The position numbers were made by a program, and so were the translations under genes. A DNA stretch of 64,000 bases from Cycas panzhihuaensis (taxonomy: Eukaryota; Cycadophyta), in contig CM041465.1 of assembly GCA_023213395.1 (NCBI GenBank), forward strand, positions 91,519,741 through 91,583,740, read 5' to 3'. Of the stretch, positions 34,830-47,510 are shown piece by piece (position 1 is the stretch's first letter; each line of letters starts with the position of its first letter). The notes beneath the pieces were generated by a model, which was not told where the DNA came from, ran no database searches, and saw only the letters and a list, made by a program, of their open reading frames with translations.

Positions 34830-37788
34830 ACTTATTATAATTCCTTCATAATTATGTGTACAGTTTTTGCACGCACACACTTAACATGCCCACAAAAATG
34901 CCATTAATACCTTGATAACTATACCCTATTATGCATAAAAATTCCCTAAGCAAAAATAATATAAACTATACCTAAGTTTTTATCCTAGTGACTTGATTTT
35001 AAGCATTAGGATCACTTTTAGGTTGAATAGGCCCATATTGCTAAGAAAATCTTAGATCTTACATGCATTAGGACCCAAATAGGCCCCAAAGGATCCCTCC
35101 ATATGCATAGGAAAGGATATAATCAAATAATTTTGTTTCGATCCATGGTCTCAAACCCACCAATCATTTTTACCATCCAAATTATTTTTACACCCATGCC
35201 TCTTAATTAGACCCCTTTTCATTGGTATTTTCTAAGACTTTTAGTGATCCTTTTTAAATCAACTTGATGCCATTTGATCACCAACATATGATCTTACACT
35301 TTAGCGCATCCATTTCAAAATAAACCCATTTGTAATTGCCTTATATGATCTCAATTGTAATAAATATATTTGAGATACCATAACAACCTTTCCAATTCCC
35401 TTTTTCCACATATTTCCCCTAGTATAGTGCTTAGGGATACCCTGTATAAATATCCCAAAAATACCCTATAGTTCAATAAATAAGGATCTAACTTCAAGTT
35501 CTCTTATTCCCTCGCTTCATTCATATTTACATTGTCATTCTAAATGACACGATTTCCCATGGTTTAACTCTTCACCATTATATTTTCTTGAGCTAAAATA
35601 ACAACTGCACCCATTGAGTCTAAGTGAATGTCACATGATGACCATAGCCAACTTGTTCCTAAAAGATAGTGTGAGATTAGATGAAGTGCATTACCTAAAA
35701 AGCAAGTTCAAGGATACTTGATTCAGCATGACCCTCATCCAAACCATCATATTATGTGACATTCTCCTCTAAAATTTAAAAAATAAAAAGAAGAATAAAA
35801 AAGAAAAAGAGATACTAAAAAAATTATATGTTCACTAGAAAAGGAAAAGGAAAAAAAGTATGAGAATATATATAGTTGTATATAACTATTACACCTTCTT
35901 AATATCTAGGGAAAGTCATGTGTTAACTTTATCCCTACCTATAATAGGTAGTTTAAGTTTAGTTGTGTGGGTTATTTAGGACCTTTAGATCTAATTGTTT
36001 AAGTCTATAATTGCTTGAATCATGATCAAAATTTGTCTAGCATTAGGGACATAAAATAAATAACTTTAGAACTCAAAGTAGACATGATAAAGAGCCACCC
36101 AAAGGGGTCCATTCCCTAGTCAAATTAGTAGCTAAAGTTGAGTCTATAAGCTTGAAATCTTTCCTTGTTATTTGATTCTCATATCATTCTCTATATTTAC
36201 TAGGCCCTCTCCAAGCTACAATTGCATTCTCATGGCAATAATCAATCATACTGATAGGGGAAGTTGTAAAATCCCTAGAGCTTCTACTATAACTTGGATC
36301 ATCTATAATCAAATAGGTCATGTTTTGATAAGTACTAGAATGTTCATCCTAATAGAAACCAACAATATAGTTGAATACACTATAATCATTGAATCCATAA
36401 CTAATGCACTCTAAGTTTATACTAGCCCTATTTTGCTACTTTCCAACTCCTAATTAGTTGTCTATCAACTCACATAAGTTTACCAAGTTTGTTTCCCTAA
36501 GTTATGAACCTTTGCAAACTTAATTAGGTTCCTATTGGCCCAATTTTCATCAATGGTAATTTAATGCCTTATATGTGAACAAAACATTAAAGTTAACTAA
36601 CTAGTCATACTTATCCTAGAGCATTACCTATGGGAAGGTGGCTCCTCTCCTTAGGGATTCTAATCCTATTAATGAGATTAGGCTCCCAAGTTAGCCTTCT
36701 CCCCATACAAATAACACTTTCAATGAGCTTCAACTACTAATACTTTGGAATATACCCAAACTACCACCACCTTTGAAATCTCAGTGCTAAATAGGCTAAA
36801 CTATGGTAATATTTTTATCATTATCATCTTACCTAAGGGCTTTTATCTTATTATAGGGACTCAGCTTCTAAGTCAATCCCTTATCTATGAAATATTTTTG
36901 TAAAAAAATGTCTCTAATAAGAATAAACTATGGTGACCCACTTTATTAACAAAGTTTTATTTAGAGTTTTAGATATTGTTACAAAGATTAGACTTCTAAG
37001 TTAGTTTTCCTCTTAAGCAACATTGGTCTAAAATGAGCCTAAACTATTAACACTTTAATGTTTTTACCAATGAGGTTAAATTAAGGGAAACATTTTCTGA
37101 TTTTCTCATCGATGAGGCTAAAGTAAGGGTAGCATTCTCTAAATTTTATTAAAGAGAATAAACTATGACAATACCCTATTACTAAGGTTTTCACAAGGGG
37201 TATGATTTCCAAATCATTCCTTCATCTCTAACCTTCATAACCACTTCACTAAATAAATATATAGATTGCTTAACATCATCATTAGCATTCACCATCTTAC
37301 AACACTAGTTTGAAAAGGTTGCACTACCAAGAGGGTAAATGTTTCCTTAAAATTAAGGTTTCAATATTCATCATAGTATAGGTAATTAAGGTGCACATTT
37401 ATCACTTTTATTTTAATTTAATTTCAAACTTCTATATAAATGCCACTAAAATTTTCTTGTTGTTTTAATGATGAGTGTATAAGTAACTTGGTCAATGAGG
37501 TTAGATACCCATCAATGGCATAATAAAATTATCCACTCGAGCTTTATATATCAAAGAAATAATCCTTCAACACCTCTAAAGCACTTTTAGGACTTTCTCC
37601 TCCTTTAGCAAATAGATTTTGTCTATCTCTACTTTTAAAATTTTGCTTCATTTTCTCAAACTTGTCAATGTTTTCTTAGCCATATTTTAAGTTTTAGTCC
37701 ATTGTAATTTTAAAAGTTAAATATAATATATTATTATGAAATTACAATAGTGCATCACATCTTATTATGAATTTAGGTATAACTTGCT
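34830..37788. other. AT-rich region without recognised genes
   Basis: No coding sequence recognised. From 36600 to 37230 phrases such as GAATAAACTATGGTGAC, AGCCTAAACTATTAACAC and GATTAGACTTCTAAGTTAG recur at irregular 125-215 bp spacing, possibly a very old tandem repeat. A purine tract plus TGTTTCC at 37327-37345 resembles a polypurine tract/LTR junction like that at 11256. Confidence 0.3.
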
Positions 37789-37793
37789 CATAG

Positions 37794-38229
37794 TGTAGAA
37801 AAAAATATTCAAGGAGAATAGGGCAGAACATAGAATAAACTTCAATAGATCAATACATCAATACAAATCATAAATTTTCAATATATCAATGTTGCAATAT
37901 TGTATAAACCATGGAAGCATTGTATTCAAGCCATATTATGAGAAGTGAGCATTACAAATTTCCCTATAAGGGTGGTGTCTAAAGACATCAGGGTTGCACA
38001 CCCCTCAATATTTATAATTTTGGGGGAGGAGGGAAACTCCTCAACCCTTAAAATTTAAATTAATAATAAAATAATGCTAACTTAACTCAAATGAAACTAA
38101 TTCAAATTAACATTAACTTACCTTAACTTACCTACACATGTTGAGCATCCACATGTATAAAATGAGGTTGATGAGGTGTACAATCCTGGTTGGAAGGTGG
38201 GAGTGGAGTGATGACGATTAACTCCAACA
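37794..38229 (-). repeat. 3' LTR of B2, 436 bp
   Basis: Plus view TGTAGAAAAAAATATTC to ACTCCAACA; followed by TTCTCCCCTTAA, the complement of the polypurine tract. Confidence 0.92.
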
Positions 38230-38940
38230 TTCTCCCCTTAATGGTCATCACAAACACTTGTATCTTTTCCTTGAACTTATAGAACTTATATTTGAAAAAA
38301 ACTTTGAAATTATGATCTTGATCTTTATCAACTCTACTCATCCTTATAGCCACATATGTCTCTTTACCATGGAATGATGTAAAAAAACTGTAAGTAAATG
38401 ATGCTTGATTTGTATAAAAAAAATAGCTGCAACTTTGACTTTAACTTATAGAAATTTAACTTTGACTGACATATCTTTAGGTCTTTTTTTTGTCATATCA
38501 TAAGACTCATTCTCCATCATGTCATAAGATTCATTCTCCCCCTCAAATGGAGGATTAGGTACTTATGTAGCAAGTTGGTCCTGCATTTGATCTGAATCTT
38601 CATAGGTGTTGTCATTATGATTCACATGTTTTGTCACTTGTCTCATATGCTCATAAAAAATATCATCAAATGCATGGAGGGTATCTCCTCCATAAGTGGA
38701 AATCAATACATCCCAAACTGATTTAGAAGTAGTTAATTTAAAAACTTTTGAAAAAACATCATCATTCATAGTGCAAAATAATAAACCTAAAACTTCATTA
38801 TCCTTTCTAAAATTTTCTTTAATACTGAAATCACATTCATATTATAAATATTTCAGAAGATCATGTTTAATAAAATAATCTTACATAGTCTTGTGCCAAA
38901 GTGAAACATTGTGCTCATCGAATATAGGAAATTGTGCCAT
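38132..38940 (-). pseudogene. Gag-like ORF of the B family (B2 copy)
   Basis: Start at 38940 (MAQFPIFDEHNVSLWHKTM). Conserved islands: HDLLKYL, KDNEVLGLLFCTMNDDVFSK, LTTSKSVWDVLISTYGGD, an acidic linker with DNTYEDSDQMQDQ, and the C-terminal segment MAIRMSRVDKDQDHNFKVFF followed by KYKFYKFKEKIQVF. In-frame stops at two CAA/CAG-type codons and near 38563. The last frame runs into the LTR to 38132. Confidence 0.72.
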
Positions 38941-40420
38941 TTTATCAAAAAACTTTAGTACATAAAAGTATGCTTTTATCAAATCAAATAAAGTCAATAA
39001 GTGACTAAACTTGTATGATGTCAAATATACTCTTCAAAAGAAATACAATGCTTTTTGAAAATAAATGAACTAAATGTAATAAGGAAATAATGAATATAGA
39101 AGCAACTTTGAAATTATATACCAATATTCTTTTAATGATACAAATCTGAAATAAGACCTTAACCTTTGGATTTTCTTCAAATGAATAAATGTAAATTTTT
39201 AATACAATAAATCCTTAGCCTTAATGATAATATATAATACTGAAAAAACTGAAATATATGTATATTTTACTTTGAAAGATAAGGAGTATGAAGAAACTTT
39301 TTAAAAGAAGGGTTAGAGGACAATCTCAAGTTTGGTTGCTTCAAAAGTATACTAAACGATGTTAGAATAATATGAAACTTCACCAATATGAAGATTAATA
39401 AAATATCTATCCAATGGAACTATCCGTTTTGAAAACGGGTTCCTACAAGTCAAATTTGAATGACTCAAAGGTATAGACCTCCTTTTGAGGCCTAATAGGA
39501 GCAGGGAGCTCAAAAAAACATAAAATTGTTAATAAAACTTTATAAAATACTAAAAAATAATTAAATATTATTTAGAATACTGCTCAATATACTTTCAGTT
39601 AAAATTTTTTTAGAAATATATATATAAATGTGTAAAACAATGGTAGGTTAGAGGCAATTAAGTACCTCTAATTTGAGTGATTTGAAAATCAATAAAAATA
39701 CATTAAAATATATAAAAAACTATTTTAGATCGAAGATAATTGAGTTACTTCCCAAAACAACTGACGTGACTAAATTTGGATGTCAAATAGAAAAGTTATA
39801 GTAAAAATGGCAACTAGTACCTTTATGTAAAAAATGTTTAAAGAGTGCTAAAAACTACTAAAGTAATACTTTCGGTGATTAAAATAATGATCAAAATAAA
39901 TTCTAAAAATTAAAATAAAAGATGGGTAATGAAGTTTGTTGAACTTAGATCACTATGGAATAAATCCAGGTAGAAAATAGTTTCCTGGTAATAAAATATA
40001 ATCAATTCAAAAAGTGATTTTATAAAAAGTTTAAAAAATGCTGAAAAAATGACTGATTGACTTTAAATTGACTGAAACAGGGTCAAATCAGTACCAAATT
40101 GGTCATATAGCCAGTCAAAATTGATCTACAGAAAATTTTTGATCTAATGAAACTAGTTTTGTCAGAAACTAATGTCTCAGTGGGGAGTTATGGTAATATT
40201 TTTCCAGTAACCCTATATAAAAATAAAAAATAAATAAAAAGGAAAAGTTTATAAAACATTTGTTAGCCCCTTTGAAATGGCTAATGGTCACGTGTAAATA
40301 ATCTTGTGACTGAGGGCTAAAGATAAAGGGGCTAATACCCTTTTCAAAATCGGATCTCAAATTTTATATAATAAAATTAAATTTTTTTAAAACTTTATAT
40401 AAAAAACATATATGAAAAAG
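38941..40420 (-). other. Conserved leader of the B family (B2 copy)
   Basis: Non-coding and AT-rich. Matches B1 19028-20484, B3 48254-49955 and, inverted, C 54290-56110. The block at 40050-40200 (GGTCAAATCAGTACCAAATT, then GTCATATAGCCAGTC) is the clearest common stretch. Confidence 0.75.
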
Positions 40421-41340
40421 AATCGTTCGAAATCATTAAAAGCAACCACTGTCGTGTATATATAACCAAGAGGCATGCGCTAGAATGCCAAATTACTTAC
40501 AAAAACTCAAATGAATGCAATTCAATTACTTACATATATATGTATGTATATATATATATATAATTCAAAAAGGGAGATGTGCGTGCAGATAACAGCTGAA
40601 AGGATAAAACAATGAAGCACAATGGCGATGAGTCACATCTGAGGAACAACTTAATGGAACACTTGACGTAGACAGCTTCCCCTTGCAGATATCAAGATTG
40701 ATACAAACGCCACAAGAAGACATATATTTATATATTGTTTATTTATTTTTTATTTTTTATTTTTAAAGAAAAGAATGAAAAATGGGAGTGTCAGGTCGCA
40801 CAACAATGTTGTTCATAAAGACTATGGCTCACTGATATCTCTGAGGGAGTAAGAAGTTGAAAATGGACTCGAAAAAAATCCAATGCTTCAACGATTGAAG
40901 GAAATGAAAGCACCACCAATAATCAAAAACGTCTTAAATAAAAGGACAGTCCCTGACAGCCAAAAGTTGTATTACGCCTACTACACCATAGAAGTGGATA
41001 TATGGCCTTTTTCTACAACGTTCAGACTTTTGTTAGGACCAACTATGGGGTTTGACCAGAGCCGAAGGTGATACAGAGTTTAACTGCTTTGAAGAATAGG
41101 AAGAAAGGAAAAAATAAATATGCAAATAAGTGGTGAGGTCGCGAATGCCGTGAACTTGGAAGGGAACAAGGATCTGAGCTTGATCAAAAGAAGACAAGAT
41201 CTTAACTCGTAAGAGAAATGAGGAACTCTAATAGAAAAATGAGCAAATGTATGCTCCATTGGCTATATGCCTCTCTTTCTGACTGCAAGTAAAGTTTGTT
41301 TGAAAATAATATGAATAATCAAATGAGAGAGAAAGATATT
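40421..41340. other. Foreign segment of B2, including an unidentified protein-like frame
   Basis: Composition becomes less AT-rich past 40421. The plus strand at 40883-41071 encodes MLQRLKEMKAPPIIKNVLNK, RTVPDSQKLYYAYYTIEVDI and a tail ending MGFDQSRR, with protein-like composition. I do not recognise it. It lies in the slot where B1 and B3 carry host helicase fragments and is likewise antisense to the element. A TA-rich microsatellite is at 40530-40562. Confidence 0.4.
40530..40562. repeat. Microsatellite (TA)n/(TATG)n
   Basis: Alternating TA with TATG interruptions near the edge of the B2 foreign segment. Confidence 0.85.
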
Positions 41341-41847
41341 GAGGATGTAGAGAGGTAATGAGGCTCTTTATGGTGAGATTTTCTCATAAACCAATCCTCC
41401 ACGGTGATGGTAGATAATGAAAGAAAGCAGAAGAGAGCTACACCCCTTCCTCACCAAAAGAAAATAAGAAAATGACTCTTTGATGAGTATGAGTGAGTGT
41501 TGGAGGAGAAACAACACAAAGTTGCTTAAAAAGTGAAAAAAACAAGAACACGAGGTGAATAGCACTGGAAACAGATCCATATAAGTATAGGCATTTGAAC
41601 AGAATCTGTATTCAGCCCGATTACTCAAATATATCAAGTAAGCTAGATTTTTTTAAATATATCCACGAAAATAGCTAGATTTGTAAATATATCTAGGAAA
41701 ATAACCAGATCGCTAAGTGTATCCATAAAAGTGCATCAAATACATGAAATATATGTTTATATTTGAAAAAACAACTCTCGAAGAACTTGGTAAGCTGGTT
41801 TACAATGCTAATTTTAAAATGCTTAGTAGAATATCAACCCCAACTTC

Positions 41848-41985
41848 GCTCTGATACCAAATGAAGGAAATAGAGTGTAGTCTCAACCTGGCTCTGATAC
41901 CAAATGTTGAAAAATAATGTAGCCCCAAGTAGCTCAGATACCAAATGTTAGAAATAAAATGTAGCTAAACTAAGCTTTAATACCA
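41848..41985 (-). promoter_or_regulatory. Primer-binding site of B2 reiterated four times
   Basis: Plus-view copies GCTCTGATACCA (41848), GCTCTGATACCA (41891), GCTCAGATACCA (41932) and GCTTTAATACCA (41974), spaced 43, 41 and 42 bp. Between them sit words like AAATGTTGAAAAATAATG that resemble the LTR edge. The copy next to the LTR is the most decayed; the two farthest are perfect. Confidence 0.88.
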
Positions 41986-41987
41986 GA

Positions 41988-42423
41988 TGTAGGAAAAAAT
42001 ATTCAAGGAGAATAGGGCAGAACATAGAATAAACTTCAATAGATCAATACATTAATACAAATTATAAATTTTTAATACATCAATATTGCAATGTTACATA
42101 AATCATGAAAGCATTGTATTTAAGCCATATTATGAGAAGTGAGCATTACAAATTTCCTAATAAGGGCGGTGTCTAAAGACACCAAGATTGCACACCCCTC
42201 AATATTTATAATTTTGGGGGAGGAGGGAAACTCCTCAACCCCTGAAATTTAAATTAACAATAAAATAATGCTAACTTAACTCAAATGAAACTAACTCAAA
42301 TTAATATTAACTTACCTTAACTTACCTACATATGTTGAGCACCCACATGTATAAAATGAAGTTGATGAGGTGTACAATCCTGGTTGGAAGGTGGGAGTGG
42401 AGTGATGACGATTAACTCCAACA
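41988..42423 (-). repeat. 5' LTR of B2, 436 bp
   Basis: Same length as its partner; followed by the target duplication CATAG. Confidence 0.92.
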
Positions 42424-42428
42424 CATAG

Positions 42429-43999
42429 TTGGATGTAATATACTATTATAAAATTTATGGTTGGATGTTTTATCCCATTCTAAAAATTATAATGGGAAGT
42501 GATGCATCATTCTAATTCATAATGAAGTGCCACATTTCATTCTAAAAAGTAAAACTTTAAACCTCTATTTTCCATTAGAATTTCATTAAATTCCTCTACC
42601 AAACAAGCATTTTTTTTTCAAAACCTTAACCCAAGTCCATGGGTTTTGGCCCATAGTTTTCCCAAAACTATAGGCCTCAAATTATCCCTTATTTATCTAT
42701 AAATCACCCCTCATTCTATTAGAACCAGGAGGAATGTTGATGCAATGTTAGAATTTCACCTTTGTTAATCCCTTTAATTTTGTTAGTTGAGAAAGATCTC
42801 TTTGGAGTAAGGTTGCTATTTAAATATTGGGAAGAGCTTGAAGGCTTAGAACTCAAATCCAATGTATCAATGATCAAGTTCTTTACATGATCATTCCATA
42901 TAAATTATGTAGCCACGACCTTTTTTTTTGCAACTCCAATGCAATCTTCTTATGGTTTGTCATTCTATTCATCTCATTTCTACAATGTTCAACCTATATG
43001 TTATTTGTTTTTACTCCTATAGGTTCTTAAAAGGGTCTTATAGAGCTTATTTCTACCACCCTTGGCTCATATATGCTGACAATCTACCATATCTAATGCC
43101 CACATAATTTCTAGACTAGCTTAGATGAACAGTTAGCCTAGTTTTTTCTTTTATTTTGTCCTCTTTTATTGCATATATGCTTTATTTTTTTTTCTTTATA
43201 TCTAACATTACAAGTAGAAGAGTACACCTAAGGGTCTATTTTACTTGCAAGTTATGAAGGAGTGATGAGTTTTAAACTAGTCTTCCTCTTTCCCATCGAT
43301 CAGAATTACCTACTAGGCAGGGAAGATCCTATCATTTTTTTTCCTAAGTTAGTGAAATTTCTTGGTGATTATGTGTTACTTTTAAATTTATTTTTAGGTA
43401 ATTTGTCATTTCTCTATAAATATTTTTCCACCATAATGTAATCTAACAAGCAAAAATACTTTTAAGTTTCACCTATACTTGCCTAATGATCAAACAAGTG
43501 CCCTTATCTTTATGTTGACTTTTTTTTTTGGCAAATTTAGAAGTAAGGAGGCAAATTAAAGAAAAAAAATAAAGAAATAATAATAATGATTCAAAGTTAG
43601 AAAACATGCTAATGGATATGTTTCCTTCCCTTTGTCCCTTACTTTGTTATGCCTTTGATGTCATCAAATCAAAAAGAAAAATGGATTTTTTTTATTTATT
43701 TATTTTTATTTCAAAAAGAAAAATATGAAAGGACTTTCTCTCTTGTTTGATTTTATGAAAGGAGGAAAAGAATAACTTTCTTAATTAAATAATTAGTTTT
43801 GCCCCTTCCATCTCTCACTCTTTCTCTCATACTTTAGAGATTAATTAAATCATTAGAAAAAAGGTAAACTAAGGAAGGTCTTTACTTTAAGTCATGATTA
43901 ATAGGGTGACCTTTATGGAGTAGGATAATATGCACCTATTGTGAGTCCTCGAACCCAAAAGGCCATAAGTTTGTATACTTAGAGTAGATTGAAGTGTTA
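42429..43999. other. AT-rich host sequence of B2, no gene recognised
   Basis: Continues the sequence broken at 37793. No coding motifs. T-rich and A-rich runs at 42608, 43170, 43520 and 43690. Confidence 0.3.
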
Positions 44000-44598
44000 T
44001 AAACATTTAAATAAGTAAGAATATAGTTGTATTAGAGTTTGTTCTTTAATCTCATAGTCTTTATATAGAATAGGGTCTTTATCTATATTAAAGGAGGGGC
44101 CACTTAGGGTTCCAACTAGATTTCATCACCAGTGGAGAGGATAACTTTATACTCAAGATCATGTTGGGTCTTCATCATATTCTAAATGGTCTTATGGTAG
44201 GTGATTATCTCAACCACATGTGGTTGAAATTTTTAAGTGGAAACTATTAATTCCATTGAGAGTAGTTTCTTTTATCTTCCTTCACCTCTTAGAGATTAAG
44301 ACTTGTTAAAATTGGATATAGATATCTTTGAACCTTCCATGCTTATGGGTGGATTATTATTAAGTGAGTGAGTCCTTCACCACTTGAGAACTAGAGAAAG
44401 GAGAAAGGAGAAAGATGTAATCCTTATGATCATAAGCAGAGTCCTAACTCCACCTTCTCCCATGGTTTTTCCTACATTGGGTTTTCCATATATAAATCTT
44501 GGTGTCTTATAGTGATGATTATGTTTGATGACATTTACTTTATATGTTTGATGTTTTATGCTTATGAGTTTATATTATTGCATTTTCATATTTTTAAC
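44000..44598 (+). repeat. Probable 5' LTR (3' part) of copia D
   Basis: Ends in TTTTTAACA directly before a PBS. It includes GGGTTTTCCATATATAAATC followed by TTGGTGTC, a stretch typical of the R/U5 part of plant copia LTRs. The left edge is not determined. It does not match the LTR-like block at the right end of D (62785-63533). Confidence 0.5.
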
Positions 44599-44599
44599 A

Positions 44600-44688
44600 T
44601 GGTATCAGAGCAATCTTGCATTCTTATATTTTTAACATGGTATCAAAACCATGATTACATCATCATATTTTTAACATGGTATCAGAGT
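44600..44688 (+). promoter_or_regulatory. Primer-binding site of copia D reiterated three times
   Basis: TGGTATCAGAGC at 44600-44611 is a perfect initiator-Met PBS. TGGTATCAAAAC (44638-44649) and TGGTATCAGAGT (44677-44688) follow at 38 and 39 bp. Each is preceded by ATATTTTTAACA, the LTR end, so the repeated unit is LTR end plus PBS. Confidence 0.9.
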
Positions 44689-45282
44689 AGTGTTGCATCC
44701 AAGCCACCATGGCAAGGTGAAGATCCTGCTTATCTACTTCAAGCCTATCAAGCCGTATACAGGAGACATAGTCGATACCGATGGCATGTTTATATGTGAT
44801 TTTATGTGGATATTTCATTCATATATATTGGTGCCTATATTCAAAGCATGCAATATTAGAGCTCATACATATCATTTGACTCTTCGAAGGAGATATATAG
44901 CTTCTCACTGGTGAACTGGGTGAGGACTAGGAGTACATGGGCTCCACTGTGACTTGGATTTCATCACCAAGTGTAGGTACGAGTATTGCGAGTGAAGGCC
45001 CTAATCGTATACCAGAAGCCTTAGGTATTGAAATCTCACATGTATTTGGACATAAGTGAGAACTTAGTGGTATGACACATTAACACTCTTTACTATCTCT
45101 ACATTAGGCCTCATTCTTAGATCATTGTTTATGCTCATTTTTCATAGTTGTTGAAAAATACTTAATTATTTCTTGCTTCTCATTATAGAATTCAATTCTA
45201 CATCCCTACTGCATCAGGTGTATTAGCCACGCATGTCAGTGGCACATACTTCTATTATCTCTTCTACTTAGTCATCATCACC

Positions 45283-46230
45283 ATGTCATCTCAATTTAAA
45301 AAAAATGTTAACTACATATTAAAAGATAAAGAAAATTGGGATTTATGGCATGAAGGCCTTTGGAGAGCCCACTTATAGCCTACACTAATCATACCAGCAA
45401 CAACTACAATACCTACTTCAGATGGATCCACCCCAACAACTCTTATAGATGCTGTAGCCAAATTACAATGGAGATAGATGATAAAAAGATTTATGCAGGA
45501 ATTTTGTTAGTCATTGATCACTCCTTACACAACTTGATTAATAAAGAGCAATATGATACAGCCTGAAAGGTCCTTGAAGTTCTTAAGAAGAACTTTGATG
45601 CCAAGTTAGATTTAGAATTTGTTTATCTTGTCCTAAAAATGAACAAATTAAAAATGTAGAAGGGACAAGCTCATTAGACAATAAATCTCCTTTGATTAAT
45701 AAAACAGGCAATTCATAAAGATTTTAAGACCTAATGTATCACTTGGGCATTCTTGATCCAGTCATATTTACATGTCCCTAATTATAAAGACTTGCTTAGA
45801 AGTCTTCAATCTAGTGGAACATTGAAGACACTCAACTTCGAAGCACTTATCGAGAAGTTCATAGAATTTAACAAGACCTTTTATACCAGCTTTGTAGGCT
45901 CTAACTCTCTTCCAGATGTAGCCTTTGAGGTGGAAGAAGAAATTTTCTATACAAACAATCAATTTCCCTCTCGTGGTAGAGGAAATAACTAAGCAAGAGG
46001 AAGAGGAAGAAACATGGAAAATCATCCACAAGGTCAATCAAACCCTCAGTCACAACCTTGATAGTCTCAAGGCTAATGGCTACCTCAACAATGAGCAAGA
46101 TAATCAGGCCAAACTAGTACGTCTTCAGGGACTAGTAATCAAACTATTATGTGTGATTGGTGTAACCATAAAGGACACTTAGCAAAAGACTGCAGAACTA
46201 CCACTTATAAGTTGGCTAAGTTCTAAGTTA
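45283..46230 (+). pseudogene. Gag of copia D
   Basis: Starts MSSQFKKNVNYILKDKENWD at 45283, a UBN2-type copia gag start, with a stop after ~32 codons. A zinc knuckle CDWCNHKGHLAKDC (C-x2-C-x4-H-x4-C) is intact at 46152-46193. Frames at 45753-45992 and 45925-46182 cover parts of the middle. The protein would coat element RNA. Confidence 0.8.
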
Positions 46231-46439
46231 AACATGGAGCTCACAATGTTAAAGAAACTTGTGAAGAATCCTTTAGTGGTGTAGTTTTTGTACAAGCACA
46301 TTTTCAAAGAATTAAGGGATCTTCAACATCAAATGCCATTGACCAACCAAAGAGATACTTTGAAGCTCGATGTGGATATATCACTTGCGAGTTCCCTTCA
46401 CCAATGCCAAGCCCTATTGGAATTGTAAATAGTGTGGCT

Positions 46440-47070
46440 TCAATCGAAGGATAGTGGATCATGGAAACATGAGCAACTTAACATATGACATGCAATCACA
46501 ATCAATATCAAACATATGACTCAAATATTCAAGGAGTTATTTACATGGCTGATAAATCACAACAACCTATTAAAGGAATTGGTAACATACCTAAAACTCC
46601 TAGGATTAGAAGATTTTATATTGCTTGATGTCTTATACATACCCAATCTCAAACAAAACCTACTCTCCTTATCTACACTTGTCTCTTGTAGATTTGATCT
46701 AAGTGTAATTGCAAATGACCAGACTCTCCAGGTCATTCACCCTCTACCTAATCAAGTGGTCTTGATTAGACATCTCTTTGGCAAACTCTTTTTACTGAAT
46801 GACTCTCTATCTTTTGAAACCTATTGTGCCTAAAGCCCTTGTGCCAATAAAGAATTTACATTTAATTCCATCTTAACCCATCTAACATTATCACTAGAAT
46901 CTCTTTGTTATATTCACATGGTCCATGTTCTCATTAATAGACTTAGAGATCTTTCTAACACTCTTCCAAATCTTTTAAAGTTCTCCTCTAAGCCCTTTAA
47001 ATGTGAAGCTTGTATCATTGCCAAATCTCATCGACAACCCTTTCCCAAAAGTTAGTAGAAATCAAGCCAT
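46440..47070 (+). pseudogene. Protease and pre-integrase region of copia D
   Basis: The protease site near 46455-46490 reads W-I-M-E-T-stop-A-T, then QHMTCNHN; copia elements have W-I-x-D-S/T-G-A-T here, so the catalytic Asp is Glu and the Gly is a stop. Frame 46516-46833 has LDVLYIPNLKQNLLSLSTLV, a standard copia protease/pre-integrase stretch. CEACIIAKSH near 47008-47040 is the zinc-binding end of the pre-integrase region. B3 is inserted 30 bp further on. Confidence 0.85.
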
Positions 47071-47510
47071 TGTTAGAAAAAGAATGGAGCTCTAAGTAGC
47101 TCTGATACCAAATGTAGAAAAATAATTGCAAGAGAAGAAGGCAGAACGTAGAATAATCTTTAATACATCAATACATTGTTGTAGCATAAACATATGAAAC
47201 TTCTATATTCAATCCATTATGAGAAGTGAGCATTACAAATTTCCCAAATGAGGGTAGTGTCTAAAGATACCAGGGTTGCATACCCCTCAATATTTATAAT
47301 TTGGAGGAGGAGGGAAACTCCTCAACCCTTGAAATTTAAATTAACAATAAAATAATGCTAACTTAACTTAAATGAAACTAACTCAAATTAACATTTACTC
47401 AATGTAACTTACCTATATATGTTGAGCATCCACATGTGTAAAATGAGGTTGATGAGGTGTACAATCCTAGTTAGAAGGTGGGAGTGGAGTGATGATGATT
47501 AACTCTAATA
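47071..47510 (-). repeat. 3' LTR of B3, about 440 bp, with an embedded PBS copy
   Basis: The outer 42 bp (47071-47112) contain GCTCTGATACCA at 47099-47110, after which TGTAGAAAAATAATTGC (47113) matches the usual LTR edge of B2. The target duplication is outside the extra unit, so the PBS-containing unit is part of the LTR. Confidence 0.88.

Larger units (their letters stand above)
37794..42423 (-). mobile_element. Non-autonomous copia-like element B2
   Basis: Two 436-bp LTRs (37794-38229, 41988-42423) and an exact target duplication CATAG (37789-37793, 42424-42428) define a complete 4630-bp minus-strand element. I counted about 26 LTR differences (6%), nearly all transitions. It has a polypurine tract, the B-family gag-like ORF, the conserved leader, a small foreign segment and four PBS-like copies. 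No pol sequence. Confidence 0.92.
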
